Shown here: positions 43,946-54,583 of the stretch, piece by piece
How positions within the stretch are numbered: position 1 is the first letter of the stretch
Layout: every line of letters starts with the position of its first letter
From: Lucinisca nassula
Lineage: Eukaryota; Mollusca; Bivalvia; Lucinida; Lucinidae
Direction of reading: 5' to 3'
Assembly (NCBI GenBank): GCA_963580285.1
Contig: OY757021.1
Location: 95,653,221-95,717,220, forward strand
DNA: 64,000 nt
The notes under the pieces: model-generated
Seen by the model: the letters and a program-made list of their open reading frames with translations, nothing else
Told to the model about the DNA's origin: nothing
The model's database searches: none
Program-made: the position numbers and the translations under genes

Positions 43946-44305
43946 TTCTTGCATAAATTACGATACGACACAGATTTTGACGAAAACGCCCAAAAGCTCC
44001 ATATAAACTCCATATGATCTCTTCAAATGCGACCGGCGAACCAACATGGCGGCCAGTTCAGAATGTTGTTTACAATGACGTCATCATAGAACCCTGAAAC
44101 GCTACGTTCAGGGCGATAACGTTACGTCGCTCAACGTAACGTAAACAAAGCAAGGCCAGCCTTGTGCTATCAAAAGCTCAAAATCCATGTTCAAACAGCA
44201 CGCGAATTTCATGATTTGAACAATGGTTTTCGCTGTTTGAGCACGGCTTTCGGTTCATTTAACAATGGCTTCAAACAGCCATGCGCATAGATATTTATGC
44301 AAGAA
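43946..44305 (+). mobile_element. TTCTTGCATAA-ended element, copy 2
   Basis: 360 bp with inverted ends ttcttgcataaat / atttatgcaagaa. The interior matches the copy at 2646-3000, apart from a short insertion (gaaacgctacgttcaggg). No coding content. Confidence 0.7.
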
Positions 44306-44904
44306 AAATCAATTGTCTAATTGAGTGCTATAAATGTCAATCATTTTTCTAATTGCCTAATTACTGGTCACAGTTACTTCAGTTATCTCTTTATATTCTT
44401 TCTATACTTAAATGGTTAAATGGTTATCGTTGCTGTTAGATACAAACAATTCCCGGGACTTCCGTGGAGTGTGGGCCATGTTTGCTGATGTTGGCTCGGT
44501 GGGGGACGCCTATTAGTCCTGATGTAGGTGTCTCTTGCCTGATGCCTCCAGTTGACCTGTCTCATGATCTGCGTCGGTCGGTGTGTGCTCGGTGCGGGAT
44601 GTGCTGTGTTTGCCGGAACTTGTCCGTTTCGGTTTCAGAACTTTGTGGTTGAGACACACTGATGAAGATTAAATATCAGAAAGGCCTCTGTGGCACTAAA
44701 TTTGGTATAGTTACGCCTAAATTAATAAATAATGTTTGTTTGTATGCCTGATTAAAATGTTGATAAAGACTTGGTCTTTCTATTGTAATTGTAAAAAATG
44801 AGCCTATGCATAATATTTCCTACTTTATCATGTGTGCCTGGTAAAAACTCAGATCTGATTGCACATCCAAAAAATTGACCTTTGCTGTGTTCGAAGGGTA
44901 AATG
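44306..44904. other. non-coding DNA with a GC-rich block
   Basis: 44455-44700 is unusually GC-rich and includes gttgagacacactgatgaag and aaaggcctctg, loosely like the middle of F (gttgcactgatgag, aggaggcctt). It is possibly a distant F relative. Its 62-codon Cys-rich frame has no recognisable domain. Confidence 0.35.
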
Positions 44905-45084
44905 CCCATGAATTGTGGCAGTGCCGTCTTATAGGATTTTTCACCTGAAGGGGTTTTGTCCTAGTTGCAAAATTTTCAGAAGGGATTTTGTCCACCTTGT
45001 AAAAAAAGAGTGGGATGGATTATGTCCACCTTGCAAAAAACATGGGAGGGATTGTGTCCACCTTGTAAAAACGAGTGGGAGGGA
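44905..45084. repeat. minisatellite of 'gggattttgtccaccttg' units, left part
   Basis: About five units of ~33 bp (gggattttgtccaccttgta, aaaaaagagt...). It continues at 45906-46003, so the two K units lie within it. Confidence 0.75.
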
Positions 45085-45505
45085 TTATAAGAATCTTATA
45101 TGGGTGTGAGGGGTGGATTGAAAAATCCGTCCCAAGGGTCACTGTCCGGCATCACGAGGCTTGCCGAGTGATGCCGGACAGTGATCCCGAGTGACGGATT
45201 TTTCTATCCTCCCCTCAATCCATATTGGATTCTTTTTCTTGCATACCTTCCATTTCTTAAAGCGGATTTTTAATGCTGCAGTCACTTCGGTCATCAACGT
45301 CCGGACTATTGTGTTGACGCTGCAGGAATGTTTAGTGACGTTGCTGTGACGTCAACCTTAACGACGGCGCATGCGAGGTCGTAATCAACGAGTGCATTTA
45401 TCAATAACGCGATTATATTCGATTTGGGGTCGGAACACCAGGGTCAGAACATAAATTTCTATCCCAGGGTAAAATCGCGGATTTCCTTGTCTGGTGTGCA
45501 AGAAT
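45085..45505 (+). mobile_element. palindromic element K, unit 1 of a direct pair
   Basis: Starts ataagaatcttat, then a ~84-bp hairpin: aaaaatccgtccc...gtccggcatcacgaggc and gccgagtgatgccggac...ggatttttc. A ~300-bp unique part follows with gaagtgac/gtcacttcgg and ggtcggaacacc. It ends tccttgtctggtgtgcaaga. The next unit follows directly in the same orientation. Not coding. Confidence 0.75.
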
Positions 45506-45905
45506 ATAAGAATCTTATATGAGTGTGAGGGGTGGATGGAAAAATCCGTCCCGAGGGGCACTGTCCGGCATCACGAGGCTTGCCGAGTGATGCCGGACAG
45601 TGATCCCGAGGGACGGATTTTTCTATCAACCCCTCACACCCATATTGGATTCTTTTTCTTGTATACCTTCTATTTCTATTGCGAATTTTTAATGCTGCTG
45701 TCACTTCTGTTACCGACGTCCGCCATTTTGTGATGACACAATAGGAATGTATAGTGACGTCACGCATGACGACGCCGCGCATGAGGTTGTAATCAACAAG
45801 TGCACTTATCAAACACGCGATTATATTCAATTTAGGGTCGGAACACTAATGTCAGAACATAAATTTCTATCCCAGGATAAAATCACGGATTTCCTAGTCT
45901 GGTGT
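45506..45905 (+). mobile_element. palindromic element K, unit 2
   Basis: Same order of blocks as unit 1, beginning tataagaatcttatatgag and ending tctggtgtgcaagaa. It differs from unit 1 by many small changes, so the pair is not a very recent duplication. Confidence 0.75.
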
Positions 45906-46003
45906 GCAAGAATATGTCCACCTTGCAGAAAACATGGGAGGGATTTTGTCCAGCTATACAAAAATGAGCTGGAGGGATTTTGTCCGGGGGGGGGGGGGGG
46001 GAT
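45906..46003. repeat. minisatellite, right part, with poly-G
   Basis: tatgtccaccttgcagaaaa and gggagggattttgtccagct, ending in a run of 15 or so G at about 45985-46000. Confidence 0.7.
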
Positions 46004-47972
46004 TTTGTCCGTATACAATGTAGGACTAATTATTACATTTCTAACAATGAATTACCTATTTTTCTCGGTGAAAGAAAACCCGATAATCGTTCAACAGTGA
46101 ATTATTTCATTTCTTCGTTTCGAACGTTTTGACGTCATAATTGCTAGGCGACGTTGCTGACGTCGTTGGTAACAACAATATCAATAGTTGACGTTTGGCG
46201 GAAAATCTGATTAAATCATAGAAATCATACTTCAATTTTCGCGTCCAATTGACGTTTTTGAGGAGAGACCTACAACACGAAGATAAAGTAATATTTTCTT
46301 GAAAATACAGTTCTAATTTCATGACATTTGTGCATCTGTATTTCAAGGACAGGATGATTTTTTGCATTGAAATGAAAACAAGATTGCGACGGATTTTCAA
46401 ACTAAACCACGCCTCCTGAAATCCATACCCTGACTGGAACTCTTTTAGTTGGAAATCAGAATGGTTGAATTTGAAAATCCAAAGGTAAAACATGAATGGA
46501 AATGTAATAAACAGTTTATTTTGGTGTTTTAATCGATTACGGAGAAATAATTCACTCGTGTTCTAAGGCTTTCGTGTAAAAAAAAACTCGTTCGCTATCG
46601 CTCTTCAAGCCCCGATGGGCGGGGGCCGACTGACGATCACACATCTATACACCGAGGACAACCTACAAATTATCATTCTGTGTATTGAAAATGAAATTTC
46701 ACTCGTGCATCGCACTCGTGATAATACTGATGTTTTCAACACACTCGTATTCCGCTGCATTTGATCACTGAGTCGGAGCAAACTTTATTTTTTTCCAGAT
46801 AAAATAAAAATACTGAGAGAGGTTGATTTATTAGGCCAAATTATTCTTCAGTGTCAATTAAGCAGATATCTGGATCCCAAATGGTTAAAATGGCTTAGTC
46901 GAAAAGGGAGACATACCAAATCCGACGGAGGAAATGCAAACATAAATAAATAAATAAATAAATAAACATAAACGAGCCTGTTCAATTTTTTTTTTTTTTT
47001 TAAGTTTTACCGTAAATTCGAGATAATAGCTCAACTATACGCCACCTGTGCAGTTAGTTAAATAAAGTTCTGTTCTGTCCACCCTCTGTAAAAATGTCTA
47101 AGCCTAACGGACACGCCGCCCCATTTCCGTTGGAAGTGGGAACATTAGACGCACAAGAAAAAAAAATGCTAAAACCATGTCAGTCGTTTGACCCTTTAAT
47201 TTTTGCATTTTTAATTTATAGTGTATGTCTCGATCAGATGCTGCGTTTTATGAACTTCAACTTTGACTGATGCAGCTAATTTGCCCATCAGTGCCAAGCG
47301 TCCCTTTACTGGGGCTTTCGAAAACACTGACGACATTGATTACAGGCCACAGAATGTGGCATCTGATCAGGACCATCGTTATTTGCTTAAAGCACGGAAC
47401 TTCATGTAAACTCACAGCGAATATAAAATTCTATTTTGAAATTATACATGTAATTAGACCTCTCCAAAGCGGTCGGAATACTATGTTTAATGTCGATCAG
47501 GACAGAGAAGCGTGTCAACCCTTTCAACCCTGTACATCGCTGCAGATACCGATTCAGGTACAGATACCGATACAAACCTTATAGATCCAGATCAGACGGG
47601 ATGTGATGGGCAGTCTCATCAGACTCTACACCGTTTGCCAACTGTCAATGACTTGAACACAACACCTTTCTATAAGAATTGGAACAATGAATAACTAGAA
47701 GGGTACTGTTCAGAAACTGGGGGATGAAAGGGAATGATTTCAAGCATAAACAGCAACGGCGTAGGAAAATAGTGCACAATTTGTTTTACTCAGCTTTCAG
47801 CGCAAATTTATTCGTGAAATCTAATAAGCAGGTCTGTTTTTACAAACATTATTCATTTTTCAAACAGTCCGGTCGAACTCGATAGGATTTATTGCGTATA
47901 CGCTTTTTCATATTTAGATATTTTTCTCCTTAGCTTTGTTTAAATATTTAGTAAATTGTTTATTTTGCAGGT
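46004..47972. other. non-coding DNA, no gene seen
   Basis: 46596-46631 is a fragment of the G head (cttcaagccccgatgggcgg). 46934-46970 is an AAAT microsatellite and 46986-47003 a T-run. Frames at 47270-47694 have no recognised motif; one region is rich in gatcag palindromes. Confidence 0.4.
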
Positions 47973-48636
47973 TTAGTTAACCCAATCACGGTTGGCAACT
48001 TTGCTTCCCTCTTTAATTGCACGCCGGTGGGTCAGGCCTCAGATTCTATGACGGCTCCAACGTAAAGGCTTATTGAAAATTAAAGAGAAACTGTTGGTTG
48101 GTGCCTGATGCTCTGTCTCTGGTCGGGCTCATCGGAGTCTAACTGTTGGTTTTCTTTTGCTCCAGCATTTCAGTGGTTTCTTGCTGTCGAGTCCTCACCG
48201 TTGTCTCACCTCTGTGGTTCTTTGATTTCTGTGTTCACGGAGATGTTGCACTGATGAGTTAGGAGGCCTTCATGCGGACTGAACAAATTATTTGTCTAAA
48301 TCGCGACGGAAGTAAGGGCGAGGATTGTGGCCACGTAAAATCGATTTAAGCCCCCCAGTGGAAATCTTCCACTGACCGTTCCAAGGCGGCTCTTCTGTGG
48401 CGATTTATTTATGTTGTTGTTTGTTACTTACTGTGTGTATCACTTGTGTCTTTTAATTTTGGATGGCCATATGGCCATTTTGTGGGAAAGTAACTGTCCA
48501 TATGGCCTTCCTTTGTTTAGGTTTCCATTATGGTCTGGTCGCTTAATGTTTGTATTTCTTTCCCTTTGGTGTCTTTTATGGATGGAGTAAGTTAATTGTA
48601 TCAATTCCTGATCTTTGTTTTACTTCTACTTAGTTA
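47973..48636 (+). mobile_element. retroposon F, 5'-truncated copy
   Basis: It begins in the last 30 codons of the F ORF (VNPITVGNF..., stop at about 48064) and continues through the whole F 3' UTR to tgttttacttctactt. It differs from the 34014 copy by small changes and a 12-bp duplication (gtccatatggcc). It sits directly upstream of LINE3. Confidence 0.8.
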
Positions 48637-48869
48637 GGTTTTTACGACTTTTCATATTTATCACATCCCGGATAATTTGGCTTGGCAATTGTTTTACTTT
48701 TGCACCGAAACATAACTAGTTCCGGTTTCGCGGCGGATTGACATTAAGGTAAACAATTAAGTTTAAATGTGATTTTTGTTGATATTGCCCAACAGAGGAG
48801 ACTTTCCCAGACACCACTTGATATTTATTGCCCTTCAGTAACCATAGAGTCACCAGAAAACCAATAATA

Positions 48870-49094
48870 ATGAGTCATTTTGCATTTGACCTCCTCTTTG
48901 GAGTATGTTGCATGTTGCTGGCAACAAGACTTGTATCTCTTCTCAGTTGCAGTGGACAGGATCTACAGGAAATCCCAGTTAACTTCTTCCCAGTTTATGC
49001 GGACACACGTGGTACAACAGCAATTGACCGTAACTTTGCATTTCATTTGCCCCATGTTTGTACAATATCAATCTTAAAAAAAAACAACTCCTAG
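48870..49094 (+). CDS. small ORF just upstream of LINE3 ORF2
   Basis: 74 codons from ATG 48870: a strongly hydrophobic start (FAFDLLFGVCCMLLATRLVS) that looks like a signal peptide or membrane anchor, then a polar region (DLQEIPVNFFPVYADTRG), stop TAG 49092-49094. The next ORF's ATG is at 49096, one base away. Its nature is not known; it may be a degenerate ORF1 or a leader ORF. Could also be chance. Confidence 0.35.
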   Translation: MSHFAFDLLFGVCCMLLATRLVSLLSCSGQDLQEIPVNFFPVYADTRGTTAIDRNFAFHLPHVCTISILKKNNS

Positions 49095-49095
49095 A

Positions 49096-50152
49096 ATGAA
49101 GGGGTTTCCTTGTTCAAATAAACTTTTCTACTTGTATATATTTACAGTTGTTATAGGTAGTGCTTGGGATGTTGAATCAAATCCTGGTCCAAACTCCCGA
49201 AATGACAGTTCACACTTCCCTTGTGGACTCTGTCAAAAACGTGTTGGTTGGGAAGACCGGGGAATTTGTTGCGACACCTGCAATGTCTGGTATCACATAG
49301 GATGTCAAGGCATGTCATCAACTATGTATAGTTTTTACAACAGATCATTGAATAAAAATTTTCCATGGGAGTGTATAAACTGTGGAATGCCAAACTTTTC
49401 CACATCTCTGTTTGACACCTCATCTTCTATAGACACCTACAGCCACTTTGAACCTTTATCTACCCTATCCGAGCCTGATAGTCCGATACCAGACAACATC
49501 GGCCCACCTACGGCAGCTTCATCGCCCATTGTGCAGCAGTCGAAAGAAGCTAAACGAAAGACCAAAAAGGCGGTCCTTAACCATCCCCTCAGAATATTGA
49601 TCATGAATTGTCAGTCAATAAAGAATAAAAGGGCTGAACGTCATACAATTATCGACTCGGCGAAACCAGATATCATTTTGGGCAATGAGTCTTGTTTGAC
49701 CCCAGAAATTAAAAACTCGGAAATTTTCCCTGAATTCTTTGAGGCCATCTGGAAAGACAGAGTTGGGGATGCACATGGAGGTGTCTTCGTGGCTTTCAAG
49801 CGAGACCTACTCTGTACAGAAACTCCGGAGTTGGACACCAACTGTGAACAAGTTTGGTGTAAATTGAACATCATTGAATGTAGGAGTTTGTACCTTGGAT
49901 CTTTTTATCGCCCACCAGATCAGATTGACCCAGAATATCTTGAGGCTTTTAATTCATCTTTGTCTAGGATAATGTCAAATGCAAATGCCCATATTTTGAT
50001 TGGCGGAGACTATAATTGTGGTGACATTGAATGGAGCAACATACAGGTGCCCCATGGGGTGCCTAAAAGGCAGACACAGCAACAACTTTTGGAAATAATT
50101 AAAGAACACTGCCTGGCCCAACATACCCACCCGACAAGAAAAGACCCTTGAT
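49096..50152 (+). pseudogene. LINE3 ORF2 N-terminus: 2A-like peptide, PHD finger, APE endonuclease
   Basis: Residues 10-24 are a hydrophobic leader (LFYLYIFTVVIGSAW). Residues 25-32 are DVESNPGP, matching the 2A consensus; skipping would separate Gly31 and Pro32. Residues 43-99 form a PHD finger: CGLC, CCDTC, WYHIGC and WECINC. The APE endonuclease is from about residue 160: LRILIMNCQSIKNKRAE, ILGNESCL, RVGDAHGGVFVAFKRDL, LGSFYRPPDQ and LIGGDYNCGDIEW. It breaks at TGA 50150 by a one-base shift (T-L-D-L-L-F-T-N-S-P continues in the next frame). PHD modules in CR1-type LINEs are known; function is presumed chromatin or targeting. Confidence 0.85.
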
Positions 50153-50899
50153 TTATTGTTTACAAATTCTCCATCCCCAGTAAGCCGAGTTAAGGGGATG
50201 TCCCCGATTGGCAAAGCTGATTATGACATAGTCCTTGTTGAGTATGACATAAAAGCTAAACGAATCAGACAAGTCCCGCGTAAAGTTTTTCTCTACAAAC
50301 GTGCGGATATGGATGGTCTGCGAGACCATATGGCGCGATTTAAGGATTCGTTCCTTTCCTCTGACCTCTCGCACATGTCAGTTAATGACTTGTGGGTCAG
50401 TTTTAAGTCCGAATTAACCACGGCAATGGAAAGGTTTATACCAACGAAAATGACCAAAACAAAATATAGGGCACCATGGATCGATAACACGATCAAGCAT
50501 CTCATCAGAAGACGCAATAGAATGTATTTTCGTGCTCGCAAGTCTAGCAGCCCTGACGTTAAGAACCATTACAAACGGTTCAGAGCACATGTGCAAAAGG
50601 TTATTAGAGATGCATATTGGAAGCATGTTTCCAGCATCTTTAGTTTTGAAGATGACAATATAGATCCCGATAGCCCCCAAAAGAATGGTAAAGTTAAAAA
50701 GTTTTGGTCATTCGTAAAGTCCCTGAAAAAGGATGCGTTTGGGATCACTTCACTAAGGGAAAATGGAATTCTAAAAACAGATGCGCGCGATAAGGCTAAT
50801 ATTTGCAATAAACAGTTTCAGTCAGCATTTACGCGTGAAACTGATGGTGAGCTACCATCTAAAGGTGCAAGTCCTTTCCCCTCCCCTCATAACAGTTGA
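50153..50899 (+). pseudogene. LINE3 ORF2, endonuclease end and linker
   Basis: The next frame: LFTNSPSPVSRVKGMSPIGK, ADYDIVLVEYDI (the SDH-type His site reads A-D-Y-D here, so the catalytic His is lost), YRAPWIDNTIKHLIRRRNRM and VKKFWSFVKSLKKDAFGI. These are the expected endonuclease C-terminus and the W-x2-F-x-K linker. It stops after GASPFPSPHNS by a frameshift near 50890. Confidence 0.8.
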
Positions 50900-51655
50900 C
50901 CCCAATGGGGTCGCTAAACTGTTAGGTAAGCACAAGATACATAAGGCATCTTGGCCCGATGACCTGAATTCCAGGGTACTTAAGGAATGTAGTGCTTAAA
51001 TATCTCCTGTGTTGGCCTTTATCTTCAATGAATCACTTGCCCAGGGCACTGTACCAGATGACTGGCGACAAGCAAATGTTACCCCGGTCTATAAAAAAGG
51101 GGGAAAATATGATGCAGCAAATTATAGACCAGTGTCGCTAACATGCATCTGTTGCAAAACCCTGGAGCATATATTAGTAAGCAACATCAACAAGCACTTA
51201 GCCTTTGAGAGCATTCTTGCTGACTGTCAACATGGTTTCCGGAGTCAAAGGTCTTGCGAAACGCAGCTTGTTCAATTTTACCATGACATTGTGAGCAATC
51301 TGGATGGCGCCATAAACCGTGGCCACAAACAGACTGACTTGATCATCATGGGCTTCGCTAAGGCCTTTGACAATGTACCTCACAGGAGGCTATTAAATAA
51401 ACTGGAGTACTATAGGATAAGAGGATCCACACACAGGTGGATTAGCTCATGGCTCTCTGGGCGCTCACAACAATTTGTACTTGATGGCCAAGCGTCTGAT
51501 CCAGTCCCTGTTTTATCTGGAGTCCCCCAAAGTTCGGTCCTTGGACCGGTCCTTTTCTTGGTTTTCATTAATGATCTCCCCGATAATATCAGGCCATCGG
51601 TCCGTTTGTTTGCTGATGATTGTGTCCTGTGTAGGAACATATATTCTCCTTCTGA
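50900..51655 (+). pseudogene. LINE3 ORF2, RT fingers and palm
   Basis: KIHKASWPDDLNSRVLKECS, stop (TAA 50997), LAQGTVPDDWRQANVTPVYK, NYRPVSLTCICCKTLEHI, QHGFRSQRSCETQL, then IIMGFAKAFDNVPHRRLL, LSGVPQSSVLGPVLFLVFIN and VRLFADDCVL. Motif C (FADD) is intact. Motif A has Gly (GGC 51351-51353) where the first catalytic Asp should be, and motif B has SS for the usual GS. A frameshift follows near 51655. Confidence 0.85.
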
Positions 51656-52422
51656 CTGTCTTATTTTTGCAAGATGACCTGGATCAACTTGCACAGTGGG
51701 AGGCCGATTGGCAAATGAAGCTCAATGTGGCCAAATGTCACTCAATGAGGGTGTCACGACACCCTCCGGACAAGCATATTAAGTTTGACTATAGTCTTCA
51801 CCAGCAAATTTTGGAGCATGTTCAATCCGCCAAATATCTTGGTATCACCATCACTGACGATCTTGATTGGGGTCAACATATCTCAGAGATTACATCTAAA
51901 GCAACTAGGACTTTAGGATTCCTAAGACGGAACTTGGCTTTTGCACCTAGGCAGACAAAGGATGTTGCATATAAAACATTGATTCGCCCTCAACTTGAAT
52001 ATGCATCACCCATTTGGCATCCCTATGTTAAAACTCAGACTCAGCAGGTGGAGAAGGTGCAGAGGACGGCTGCTCGATGGACCTGTAGGCGATGGCGAAA
52101 TAGAAGTAGCGTCGGTGACATGCTTAATGAGCTAGAGTGGCCGTCCCTGGAGGCCCGTCGTGAGCAGTCCTCTTTAACCTTCTTCTACAAGATACACTCT
52201 GATTCAGTGTCTATTGATAAAGATAAGTACTTGACCCCTGTAACAGTGTCGACCCAAACAAGGGCATCAAAAATAAACGACTCACAATATCGTAGATACC
52301 AGTCCTATAGTGATGCCCTGAAGAACTCGTTCTTTCCTAGAACTATTCCCCAATGGAATAGTCTTCCCTCCTCTGCGGTGAATGCCAAGTCCGCAGAAGA
52401 GTTCAAAGCCCGCACAGTGTAA
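51656..52422 (+). pseudogene. LINE3 ORF2, RT thumb and C-terminus
   Basis: LFLQDDLDQLAQWEADWQMK, FNxxK-like LNVAKCHSM, YLGITITDDLDWGQHI, RPQLEYASPIWHPY, VEKVQRTAARWT and FFPRTIPQWNSLPSSAVNAK; stop at 52420. The end pattern ('W..LP..V..A.S...FK') is that of CR1-like ORF2 C-termini. Uninterrupted in this piece. Confidence 0.85.
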
Positions 52423-52608
52423 GATTGGGACTCAGAGGTATGCGTTTTAGGATACCTCTGTTATGCAGATTGTAAATAGTTATAAGGACGCATCCAGTGC
52501 CTCGCTCTTTTTTTTCCAGCTTAATTCTAAATTTAGCCACCCAATCAACTGAGGTAATGGCCAGATATGACCGACTCAGTATAAGAAGATAGATAGATAG
52601 ATATGTAT
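52423..52608 (+). other. LINE3 3' UTR with AGAT tail
   Basis: Short non-coding stretch (gtaagattgggactcagagg...) ending in agatagatagatagat at about 52586-52602, a typical CR1-like microsatellite 3' end. Confidence 0.75.
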
Positions 52609-52957
52609 TTTAGTATTTTTTTTCTTTTTTGAGTGGAGGACTACAAGAGAAGGAATGTCTAAAGAGGTGCACAAAATCTGATGTACGAGGTGTATGGTGA
52701 CTATAGACGGGCTAACGTCCGCCTGAAATGTAAATGCCATCTTCCCAGAAGAGCGTTTCATGTAAAATAATGGGATTTCGTGGTTGAGTAGCTCCACTGT
52801 TCGGTTCTCTGTTTGATTGGTTGTAACTGTCGAATTCGGACCATCCATCGAAGATAAATTTGTGAATAATATGCGTCTTCCGTGAAGCTAATGTGAGCAG
52901 CCGTATTGATAGGTATCCATAACACGAGATCTAGAACAACAACAAACCTGCACATGT
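52609..52957 (-). pseudogene. exon-like block M, copy 2
   Basis: On the - strand: tttgttgttgttctag (polypyrimidine tract and AG), then DLVLWIPINTAAHISFTEDA, YYSQIYLRW. After a one-base shift comes DGPNSTVTTNQTENRTVELL, NHEIPLFYMKRSSGKMAFTF, QADVSPSIVTIHLVHQ and HSKKK. It has three N-glycosylation sequons (NST, NQT, NRT) and a hydrophobic start, consistent with part of a secreted or membrane protein. Not recognised. It abuts the LINE3 tail in reverse orientation. Confidence 0.45.
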
Positions 52958-53077
52958 GATGAGGATTCCGCCATTTTCTTTCTTATCCTGGGCGGAAAAT
53001 TTTTCTTATGCGGTGCGTTTGTTCCTTACCCTACGCGCTTGCCTTTACCAGTGTGAAACATGCTATTGTAAGTCACA

Positions 53078-53378
53078 TTGCGAAAACACTCCTATACGAA
53101 TACAGTGTAAACTTTTACCACGAAAAAAAAAAGGAAAAAAAAAAAAGAGAGAAACTTTTAGGACGAACAATTGCGATATCTTTCTTATTTCTGCGCTGAA
53201 TATGGATTTTGGGTGCTCGTCAGAACTGCCCCATCGAGGCGGTTCAGGCGAGTACCTTCGGTCTGTGTTTTGGGGGCGGGAATGAGAGGGATAAGGTTTA
53301 CCCCAGTGAGCCCCAGTTTTACTATATGAAGGTGGGGTTCAAGGGGGTCAAAATTATATAGACGTGTTTTCGTGATGG
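53078..53378 (+). mobile_element. MITE J, copy with both terminal repeats
   Basis: Left end cattgcgaaaacactcctat, right end atatagacgtgttttcgtga (inverted). The centre is agaactgccccatcgaggc...ggttcaggcgagtac between tcttatttctgcgc and gcgggaatgagagg. About 300 bp. The long open frame across it is not a gene. Confidence 0.75.
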
Positions 53379-54505
53379 GTTACGCTGATTGTCGAAAACC
53401 TGAAAGTAGGTAATTACTTTGGTTTATAAACACGAGCTCATATATACACTATAGAAGATGTTTCAAAAGTGGGTCGTCTCGTGTAGGATATGTGAAATAT
53501 GCGAATTTCACAACTCTCATATGAGGTGATCACGAGTCAGAGCAATTTTAATCATATGTCCACCCCACCCCACCCCCATCCCCCCCCCCTTTTTTTCTCT
53601 CTGGTGTCTTCTTCATGTATAGAAAACATTATCTTATTACTCATCATGTTAATATGTTTTGAGTGATTGGCACCCCAATAATGTAATATTCCACTTAATA
53701 AGTTTGGAGTGTCCATTTCCAATTAAAGGGGGGTCAGGTTGTTTTTGTTTGTCACAAGTTATTACAAAATTGACACACTTTAGGTAAACAATGTCGACTC
53801 AGATCAGGCGCTGCTGCGTTTAGTTCTGCGGCGTCTGATCTGGGTCTACTTTGTTTGCCTATGTCCCACAATTGGACCGCTGGGCATATATTGGTCAATG
53901 GGTAACTTACTGTATACAATATAGATATGTTTCTGGTCTCGTTTGACTTGGCAGTTAGAATGGATTATTTTACTTGAAATTGTATAACTGCCAGACTGTG
54001 AACCCACACTCTGCACCTGGGCCTCGCTCGACACTTGAAAAACTATGGCATTATTTGTACATCAGCGTTTTCTATCTCGGATGGTAGTTAGAGACATGCT
54101 GTGGGTACTTGTTGGGACTGCCTCGATGAGGCAATTCAAGCAGGTACTCTCAACATGGCTTTGTTAAGGGATAGGAAGAATTCTTCGAGAGTTGTCCTTG
54201 TTGGTGTTCCTTTGCTTTATGAAGAATGGATTATTTGTATGTTTACTCTGATAATCAAGGGTCATGTGCGGGACACTGATGCGGATTGTGGTTCTCGCCG
54301 GTGTTTCAGAGGTCTTAATTTTCGTTTCGGTAAGTCGCTGAACTTGGCATCTGAGTACCACTAACGTAAGGGTTCATTGTCTGACCAGTGGCGATCGATA
54401 TTCATACATTATTTATCTATACATATATATAATGTTTCCTATCATTTTTGATTATAACATTACCAACAGTAATGACATAGGAAAAGTTGTTTTTGCAAGT
54501 ACAAA

Positions 54506-54507
<2 letters not shown>
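53379..54507. other. non-coding DNA, no gene seen
   Basis: 53560-53600 is a C-rich then T-rich stretch. 53791-53850 holds a gactcagatcaggcgc/gcgtctgatctgggtc palindrome related to the MITE at 58436. 54098-54160 is a J core fragment (gtgggtacttgttgggactg). Confidence 0.45.

Positions 54508-54580
<73 letters not shown>
54508..54580. repeat. CA microsatellite
   Basis: An uninterrupted (ca)n run of about 72 bp. Apparent poly-Thr-His or Cys-Val frames here are artefacts. Confidence 0.95.

Positions 54581-54583
<3 letters not shown>

Larger units (their letters stand above)
48637..52608 (+). mobile_element. LINE3: CR1-like LINE with 2A and PHD finger
   Basis: In order: 5' sequence with a small ORF (48870), ORF2 from ATG 49096 (2A, PHD, endonuclease, RT) to 52422, and a 3' UTR ending in (ataг/agat)n at about 52586-52608. 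Frame breaks occur near 50150, 50890 and 51655, with one nonsense codon at 50997, so it is inactive. The 5' edge is taken as the end of F and is approximate. Confidence 0.85.

Noticed and set aside
44464..44652. 62-codon Cys-rich frame
   Set aside because: GC-rich repeat-like block without a recognisable domain or start context.
45459..46100. Open frames of 79-123 codons over the K units
   Set aside because: They cross the K hairpin on both strands and are not conserved between K copies.
47270..47694. Two overlapping frames of 104 and 60 codons
   Set aside because: No motif, no splice context and repeat-like GATCAG sequences inside.
52956..53285. 109-codon frame
   Set aside because: It lies across MITE J, including its A-rich stretch; not a gene.
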